10,860 nucleotides of DNA from an uncultured Clostridia bacterium (GTDB lineage Bacteria; Bacillota_A; Clostridia; Oscillospirales; Oscillospiraceae): contig CAMJGU010000009.1 in assembly GCA_946405325.1 (NCBI GenBank), positions 1 through 10,860 on the forward strand, written 5' to 3'. The first letter of the stretch is position 1; every line of letters begins with the position of its first letter. This document shows positions 6,245-10,860 of this stretch, piece by piece. The notes beneath the pieces are model-generated. The model made no database searches. It saw only the letters and a program-made list of their open reading frames with translations, and had not been told where the DNA came from. A program made the translations under genes and the position numbers.

Positions 6245-7271
6245 AGTGAAACTCACCAAGCTCGCAAAGTGCGCGGGCTGCGGCGCCAAGGTCGGCGCGG
6301 GCGTGCTGGCGCAGCTGCTGGGCGATATGAAGGTGCTGCGCGACCCCAACCTGCTCGTCGGCTTCGACAAGAGCGACGACGCCGCGGTTTACAAGGTATC
6401 GGACGAGCTGGCGCTGGTGCAGACGGTGGACTTCTTCCCGCCCATCCACGACGATCCCTACACCTTTGGGCAGATCGCCGCCACCAACGCGCTCTCCGAC
6501 GTGTACGCCATGGGCGGCGAGCCGAAGCTGGCGCTGAACATCATGGCGGTGCCAAAGGACATGCCGTCCGACGCGGTACATGAGCTGCTGCGCGGCGGCT
6601 ATGACAAGGCGTACGAGGCGGGCGCGATCATCGTCGGCGGCCACAGCATTTTAGACGAGGAACCGAAGTACGGCCTTGCCGTGACGGGCTTCGTCCACCC
6701 CGAAAAAGTGCTGACCAACAGCGGCGCGCAGCCCGGCGACGTGCTGCTGCTCACCAAGCCGCTCGGCATCGGCATCCTCACCACCGCCGCCAAGGTGGAC
6801 ATGACCTCGAAGGCATCCATGGATCTGGCGGTGCGCATGATGACGACGCTCAACAAATCCGCCCGCGACGCGATGGTCAAGTACCGCGTCCACGCCTGCA
6901 CCGACGTGACCGGCTTCTCCCTCATGGGCCACGGCCTCGAAATGGCGCAGGGCAGCGACGCGGAGCTGCACCTCACCGTCGACGCCATCGACCTCATCGG
7001 CGAGGCGGTGGAGTTGGCGCGCCTCGGCGTGCTGCCGGAGGGCATGTACCGCAACCGCAGCTTTGCAGAACCCTATGTCGACCCCGGCGACGTGGAGCTG
7101 GCGCGGCAGGACGTGCTGTATGACCCACAGACGGCGGGCGGACTGCTCATCGCCGTCGCCCCCGCCGACGCGGACGCGCTGTACGCGGAGCTGCAGGGCG
7201 TCGTCCCCTCGGCGCAGCGCATCGGCACGGTGGAGGCGTACCGCGGCGGGAAGCGCATCTTCCTGCGCTGA
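6234..7271 (+). CDS. selD: Selenide, water dikinase (selenophosphate synthase)
   Basis: SelD makes selenophosphate from selenide and ATP, the activated selenium donor. The protein has 345 residues, normal for the family. The active-site loop KCAGCGAK places Cys16 and Lys19 at the E. coli Cys17/Lys20 positions; the second loop cysteine of E. coli (Cys19) is Ala18. Metal-binding aspartates are in place: Asp49 (SDDAAVY), Asp66 (QTVDFF), Asp89 (NALSDVYAMGG) and Asp224 (CTDVTGF). Residue 16 is encoded TGC, so this is the cysteine form rather than a selenocysteine-containing SelD. ATG 6234 is preferred over an in-frame TTG at 6219 because GAGG at 6221-6224 is correctly spaced from it. It overlaps yqeB by 11 bases. 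With no selA or selB nearby, its local role is probably selenation of the molybdenum cofactor. Confidence 0.97.
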   Translation: MENEVKLTKLAKCAGCGAKVGAGVLAQLLGDMKVLRDPNLLVGFDKSDDAAVYKVSDELALVQTVDFFPPIHDDPYTFGQIAATNALSDVYAMGGEPKLALNIMAVPKDMPSDAVHELLRGGYDKAYEAGAIIVGGHSILDEEPKYGLAVTGFVHPEKVLTNSGAQPGDVLLLTKPLGIGILTTAAKVDMTSKASMDLAVRMMTTLNKSARDAMVKYRVHACTDVTGFSLMGHGLEMAQGSDAELHLTVDAIDLIGEAVELARLGVLPEGMYRNRSFAEPYVDPGDVELARQDVLYDPQTAGGLLIAVAPADADALYAELQGVVPSAQRIGTVEAYRGGKRIFLR

Positions 7272-7301
7272 CAAGTCTCCCCGGCAAATTGCACAATAGG
7301 C

Positions 7302-7330
7302 TTGACTTCTCATGCGTTATCCTTTAGAAT
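7302..7330 (+). promoter_or_regulatory. Promoter of yedE-yedF
   Basis: TTGACT (7302-7307) and TAGAAT (7325-7330) are separated by 17 bp and sit 31 bases after the selD stop. No terminator is visible after selD, so yedE is probably read from both this promoter and the upstream operon. Confidence 0.78.
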
Positions 7331-7365
7331 AAATAACGAAGATTTTTGAAAGGGAGCGAAACCTT

Positions 7366-8466
7366 ATGTCCAAGAAAATCAACCCGCTGGTACTTATCTC
7401 CGGTCTCGCCGTCGGCGTTGCGGCATTGCTGCTCACCGCCCTCGGCAACCCCGCCAACATGGGCTTCTGCATCGCCTGCTTCATCCGCGACATCGCGGGC
7501 GCGACGCAGCTGCACACCGCGGCGCCGGTACAGTACTTCCGTCCCGAGATCGTCGGCCTGGTGCTCGGCTCGACCGTCATGGCACTCGCCACGAAGGAGT
7601 TCAAGCCCCGCGCCGGCTCCTCCCCCGCGACGCGCTTCATCGTCGGTGCGTTCGTGATGATCGGCGCGCTGGTGTTCCTCGGCTGCCCGCTGCGCATGGT
7701 CATCCGCATGGGCGGCGGCGACCTGAACGCCTTCGTCGGCCTGCTCGGCTTCTTCCTCGGCATCCTCATCGGCGTGTTCTTCCTCAAGAAGGGCTTCACG
7801 CTCAAGCGCACCTATGAGGTCACGAAAACCGAGGGCTTTGCCCTGCCGGGCCTGCTGGCGGTGCTGTTCGTCATCTTCCTCGCCGTGCCCGCGCTGTTTG
7901 TGTTCTCCGAATCCGGCCCCGGCTCCAAGCACGCCCCGATGTTCGTCTCCCTGCTCGTCGCCCTCGTGGTCGGCGCGCTGGCGCAGAAGTCCCGCCTGTG
8001 CATGGTGGGCGGTATGCGCGACGCGGTAATGTTCAAAGATTTCAACCTGCTCTCCGGCTTCGGCGCGATCTTCCTTACCGTGCTGCTCGGCAACATCGTT
8101 CTCGGCAAGTTCGGCGGCTTCTCCACCCTCTCCCAGCCCATCGCCCACTCCAGTGAGCTGTGGAACCTGCTGGGCATGGTACTCGTCGGCTGGGGCAGCG
8201 TGCTGCTCGGCGGCTGCCCGCTGCGCCAGCTCATCCTCGCGGGCGAGGGCAACGGCGACTCCGCCGTGACCGTGCTCGGCATGCTCGTCGGCGCGGCGTT
8301 CGCCCATAACTTCAAGCTCGCCGGCGGCGCGGACAGCGTCGTGGACGGCGTGTACAAGGTCGGCGGCATCGGCGCCAACGGCAAGGCCGCGGTGTGCATC
8401 GGCTTTGCGGTGCTGCTGGTCATTTCCCTGATGAACTGCTCGATGCTCAAGAAGGAGGCGAAATAA
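7366..8466 (+). CDS. yedE: YedE-family selenium/sulfur membrane transporter
   Basis: A 366-residue polytopic inner-membrane protein of the YeeE/YedE family, which transports sulfur compounds such as thiosulfate in characterised members. This clade occurs with SelD and YedF and is thought to import selenium species. Conserved cysteine motifs lie in the helices: NMGFCIACFIRD (Cys35, Cys38), FLGCPLRM (Cys107), KSRLCMVGGMRD (Cys212) and LGGCPLRQ (Cys284). The first and second halves are an internal duplication with a constant offset of 177 residues. ATG 7366 follows an AAAGGGAG site (7349-7356). It is followed one base later by the TusA-like gene, whose ribosome site lies inside the yedE end. Family certainty is high; selenium as the substrate is inferred from context. 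Confidence 0.93.
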   Translation: MSKKINPLVLISGLAVGVAALLLTALGNPANMGFCIACFIRDIAGATQLHTAAPVQYFRPEIVGLVLGSTVMALATKEFKPRAGSSPATRFIVGAFVMIGALVFLGCPLRMVIRMGGGDLNAFVGLLGFFLGILIGVFFLKKGFTLKRTYEVTKTEGFALPGLLAVLFVIFLAVPALFVFSESGPGSKHAPMFVSLLVALVVGALAQKSRLCMVGGMRDAVMFKDFNLLSGFGAIFLTVLLGNIVLGKFGGFSTLSQPIAHSSELWNLLGMVLVGWGSVLLGGCPLRQLILAGEGNGDSAVTVLGMLVGAAFAHNFKLAGGADSVVDGVYKVGGIGANGKAAVCIGFAVLLVISLMNCSMLKKEAK

Positions 8467-8467
8467 G

Positions 8468-8671
8468 ATGATCGACGCCAGAGGTCAGAGCTGCCCGATC
8501 CCCGTGGTCATGGTGCAGCAGGAGGTCAACAAGAACCATCCCGGCGAGCTGCAGGTGCAGGTGGACGCCATGGTGTGCGTGGAGAACATCACGCGCTACG
8601 CCGCCTCGCAGGGCTACGCCGTCACGGTGAACGAAGCGAACGGCGAGTACACCCTGACGCTCAAAAAATGA
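8468..8671 (+). CDS. yedF: TusA-like sulfurtransferase (YedF N-domain type)
   Basis: A 67-residue soluble protein with the TusA/SirA fold signature DARGQSCPIPVVM; the CPxP cysteine is Cys9, the residue that carries persulfide (or here possibly perselenide). Clostridial YedF proteins are often about 200 residues, with a DsrE-like second domain; this one contains only the TusA-like domain. The start is ATG 8468, one base after the yedE stop, with AAGGAGG at 8452-8458. It very likely receives or relays the chalcogen taken up by YedE for SelD or YqeB/YqeC. The symbol is by genomic context; 'TusA family' is the strictly sequence-based name. Confidence 0.88.
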   Translation: MIDARGQSCPIPVVMVQQEVNKNHPGELQVQVDAMVCVENITRYAASQGYAVTVNEANGEYTLTLKK

Positions 8672-8682
8672 TCCTACGCTCC

Positions 8683-8720
8683 AAACGGGGAGCCGCGCAG
8701 CCGCGCGGCTCCCCGTTTTC
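8683..8720 (+). terminator. Rho-independent terminator after yedF
   Basis: The 16-bp arms at 8683-8698 and 8703-8718 (AAACGGGGAGCCGCGC and its complement) flank an AGCC loop. A TTTT run starts in the stem, 11 bases after the stop codon. It closes the Se-handling transcript. Confidence 0.93.
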
Positions 8721-8752
8721 GTTGTTCGTGTGGTAGTATCACGAAAAAGCCC

Positions 8753-8764
8753 GCAAGCCCTTGC
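8753..8764. promoter_or_regulatory. Dyad overlapping the hydroxylase -35, possible operator
   Basis: GCAAG-CC-CTTGC is a perfect 5-2-5 dyad, and a slightly offset AAAAAGC (8744-8750)/GCTTTTT (8763-8769) pair flanks it. It covers the -35 hexamer at 8761-8766, where a repressor would block RNA polymerase. A short palindrome can arise by chance; the binding protein is unknown. Confidence 0.35.
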
Positions 8765-8788
8765 TTTTTGGCGGCTTCATGGTATAAT
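8761..8788 (+). promoter_or_regulatory. Promoter of the selenium-dependent hydroxylase gene
   Basis: TTGCTT (8761-8766), a 16-bp spacer and a perfect TATAAT (8783-8788) precede the gene by about 60 bases. The architecture is identical to the permease promoter at 2613-2640. Confidence 0.82.
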
Positions 8789-8850
8789 GAATAAAATTGT
8801 TTCGTATGCTGGAAAGATTTTTGTAAAAATTTTGCAAAAGGAGCGGCGTT

Positions 8851-10860
8851 ATGGCGACATTTACCGTGAACGGCAAGACCGTCACCGTGGAAAAAAATCA
8901 GAAATTGATCCGTTTTCTGCGCGATACGCTGCACCTGACGAGCGTAAAGGACGGCTGCAGCGAGGGCGCGTGCGGCACCTGCACGGTGCTCATCGACGGC
9001 AAGCCCACCAAGGCCTGCGTCCCGCAGACGGACAAGCTGGAGGGCAAGAGCATCGTCACGGTCGAGGGTCTCTCCGACTGGGAAAAGGACGTGTTTACCT
9101 ACGCCTTCGGCGAGGCGGGCGCGGTGCAGTGCGGCTTCTGCATCCCCGGCATGGTGATCTGCGCCAAGGGCCTCATCGACCAGAATCCCGATCCCACCCG
9201 CGAGGAGGCGGCGTTCGCCATCCGCGGCAACATCTGCCGCTGCACGGGCTACGTCAAGATCATCGACGGCATCCTGCTCGCGGCAAAGATCTTCCGTGAC
9301 GGCAAGATCCCCGCGCCGTCCGCCGATGACTGGCAGGTGGGCTCCCGCGTCCACCGCATCGACGTGGCGGAGAAGGTGCAGGGCTACGGCAAGTACCCCG
9401 ACGACATTTATGTGGACGGCATGTGCTACGGCAGCGCCGTGCGCGCCCAATACGCCCGCGCCCGCGTGCTGAGCATTGACACCGCCGAGGCGGAGGCTTT
9501 GCCCGGCGTGGTGTGCGTACTGACACAGAAGGACATCCCCGGCAAGGTCAACGTGGGCCACATCAAGAAGGATCAGCCGACGCTGATCGGCGTGGGCGAG
9601 ATCACCCACTATCTGGGCGACGCCGTGGCGTTGGTCTGCGCGCGGGATCAGGAGACGCTTGACGCGGCGAAGAAGCTGGTCAAGGTCGAATACGAGGTTC
9701 TCCCCGCCGTCCACAACCCCACCGAGGCGGCGGCGCCCGACGCGCCGTTGGTCTTTGAAACCGACGAAAACAATGTGCAGGCGCACAAGCACGTCTCCCG
9801 CGGCAACGCGGATGAGGCGATCCAAAACAGCAAATACGTGCTCCATGAGCGCTTTGAGACGCCGTGGACGGAGCACGCGTTCCTCGAGCCCGAGTGCTGC
9901 GTGGCGCTGCCGCTCGACAACGGCGGCGTGAAGCTGCTGACCACCGACCAAAGCTCCCACACGACGCTGCATGAGTGCGCGTCGATGCTGGGCGTGGATT
10001 TTGACCACTGTCTGGTGGAAAATCAGCTCGTCGGCGGCGGCTTCGGCGGCAAGGAGGATATGTCGGTGCAGCACCACGCGGCGCTGATCGCCTACGTCGC
10101 CCGCGTGCCGGTGAAGGTCAAGCTGACGCGGCAGGAGTCGATCCTGATCCATCCCAAGCGCCATCCGTTCTGGATGGACTTCACCATGGGCTGCGACGAG
10201 AACGGCATCATTCAGGGCGTGAAGGCGCAGGTCGTGTCCGACACGGGCGCATTCGCGTCCCTCGGCGGGCCGGTGCTGGAGCGCGCGTGTACCCACGCCG
10301 CGGGGCCATACGCCTACGAAAACTTTGAGATCACCGGCGACGCCTACTATACCAACAACCCGCCCGCGGGCGCGTTCCGCGGCTTCGGCGTAACGCAGAC
10401 CTGCTTCGCCACCGAGACGCTGCTCAACATGATGGCGGACAAGGTGGGCATTTCCCCATGGGAGATCCGCTACCGCAACGCCATCCGCCCCGGCGGCGTG
10501 CTGCCCAACGGGCAGATCGTCGGCGCGGAGACCGGCCTTGTGGAGACGCTGGAAGCGGTCAAGCCCTACTACGATGAAGCCGTCAAAAACGGCGACCCCG
10601 TGGGTCTTGCCTGTGCGATGAAGAACGCGGGCGTCGGCGTGGGTCTCCCCGACTGGGGCCGCGCGAAGCTGATCGTCGAGGACGACGCGAAGGTACATAT
10701 CTACTCCGGCGCATCCTGCATCGGACAGGGTCTCGGCACGGTGCTGACGCAGATGGTGGTCACCAACGCGGGCGTCAAGCCCGATGACATCGTCTACGAG
10801 CGCAGCAACACCTGGATCGCGCCGGACTCCGGCGACACCTCCGGCTCCCGCCAGACGCTG
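8851..10860 (+). CDS. xdhA: Selenium-dependent xanthine dehydrogenase-type Mo hydroxylase, partial
   Basis: The frame is open from ATG 8851 (AAAGGAG at 8837-8843) to the right edge: 670 codons and no stop. Residues 1-150 are the iron-sulfur domain. The plant-type [2Fe-2S] cysteines are Cys36, 41, 44 and 56 (DGCSEGACGTCT); the second cluster uses Cys94, 97, 129 and 131 (QCGFC, RGNICRCTGY). From about residue 165 the molybdopterin domain follows directly with no FAD domain between: GGGFGGKED (395-403), PAGAFRGFG (505-513), CIGQGLGTV (623-631) and SGSRQT near the edge. This fusion is typical of the selenium-dependent xanthine dehydrogenase family, which hydroxylates purines using a Mo cofactor carrying labile selenium. 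A separate FAD subunit is expected downstream. Selenium dependence is inferred from yqeB, yqeC, selD, yedE and yedF beside it. Exact substrate (xanthine, hypoxanthine, nicotinate or another heterocycle) is not proven. Confidence 0.9.
   Translation, partial: MATFTVNGKTVTVEKNQKLIRFLRDTLHLTSVKDGCSEGACGTCTVLIDGKPTKACVPQTDKLEGKSIVTVEGLSDWEKDVFTYAFGEAGAVQCGFCIPGMVICAKGLIDQNPDPTREEAAFAIRGNICRCTGYVKIIDGILLAAKIFRDGKIPAPSADDWQVGSRVHRIDVAEKVQGYGKYPDDIYVDGMCYGSAVRAQYARARVLSIDTAEAEALPGVVCVLTQKDIPGKVNVGHIKKDQPTLIGVGEITHYLGDAVALVCARDQETLDAAKKLVKVEYEVLPAVHNPTEAAAPDAPLVFETDENNVQAHKHVSRGNADEAIQNSKYVLHERFETPWTEHAFLEPECCVALPLDNGGVKLLTTDQSSHTTLHECASMLGVDFDHCLVENQLVGGGFGGKEDMSVQHHAALIAYVARVPVKVKLTRQESILIHPKRHPFWMDFTMGCDENGIIQGVKAQVVSDTGAFASLGGPVLERACTHAAGPYAYENFEITGDAYYTNNPPAGAFRGFGVTQTCFATETLLNMMADKVGISPWEIRYRNAIRPGGVLPNGQIVGAETGLVETLEAVKPYYDEAVKNGDPVGLACAMKNAGVGVGLPDWGRAKLIVEDDAKVHIYSGASCIGQGLGTVLTQMVVTNAGVKPDDIVYERSNTWIAPDSGDTSGSRQTL

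Noticed and set aside
6270..6295. Selenocysteine at the SelD active site or elsewhere via in-frame TGA
   Set aside because: The catalytic residue is encoded TGC, and no recognised gene in the window contains an internal TGA. The terminal TGA codons are ordinary stops.
8674..10698. A 674-codon open frame on the minus strand opposite the hydroxylase
   Set aside because: It has no recognisable domain, is rich in Arg, His and Val, and mirrors the GC-biased third positions of a clear plus-strand gene. It is a coding shadow.
1..10860. tRNA or rRNA genes, CRISPR arrays, insertion sequences, phage or integrase genes
   Set aside because: No cloverleaf, regularly spaced repeats, transposase motifs or attachment-site-like direct repeats were recognised. 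Coding density and base composition look uniform.

Overview
The window is GC-rich, gene-dense bacterial DNA. It has strong Bacillota-type Shine-Dalgarno sites (AAAGGAGG) and TATAAT promoters. Gene content and protein style suggest an anaerobic Clostridia of the Oscillospiraceae type (relatives of Oscillibacter, Flavonifractor, Intestinimonas); this is an inference from content, not a phylogenetic placement.

Layout. (1) Positions 2-280 hold the end of an ATP-type phosphoenolpyruvate carboxykinase. (2) A 172-base leader with three consecutive hairpins precedes a 690-residue flavin/iron-sulfur oxidoreductase of the 2,4-dienoyl-CoA reductase (FadH/BaiCD/BaiH) type, which ends in a strong terminator. 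(3) A separately promoted NCS2 purine (xanthine/urate-type) permease follows. It ends in a bidirectional terminator shared with a convergent, minus-strand, single-domain ModE-like regulator. (4) The regulator and a plus-strand operon diverge from back-to-back promoters that share one -35 region. The operon is a DUF3343 putative Se/S carrier, yqeC, yqeB and selD, and every junction overlaps. (5) A further promoter drives yedE (membrane Se/S transporter-like) and a TusA-like CPxP protein of the YedF type, closed by a terminator. (6) A last promoter, overlapped by a small dyad, drives a selenium-dependent xanthine dehydrogenase-type molybdenum hydroxylase, which runs off the right edge after 670 residues.

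How the genes fit together. Regions 3-6 are almost a complete selenium-dependent molybdenum hydroxylase (SDMH) system. YedE and YedF plausibly import or handle selenium, SelD makes selenophosphate, and YqeB, YqeC and possibly DUF3343 mature or deliver labile selenium to the molybdenum cofactor. The terminal enzyme is a [2Fe-2S]2/Mo hydroxylase, and the NCS2 permease would supply or export its purine. The ModE-like protein is the obvious candidate regulator. No selA, selB, tRNA-Sec or in-frame UGA selenocysteine codon is visible, so SelD here appears to serve cofactor selenation, at least locally.

Novelty. The Se-cofactor trait itself is already known from comparative genomics. The less-described parts are the shared -35 divergent promoter, the similar promoters of permease and hydroxylase, the structured leader before the flavoenzyme, and the flavoenzyme's unknown substrate. 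No RNA genes, mobile elements or CRISPR arrays were seen, and no intergenic gap exceeds about 180 bases.
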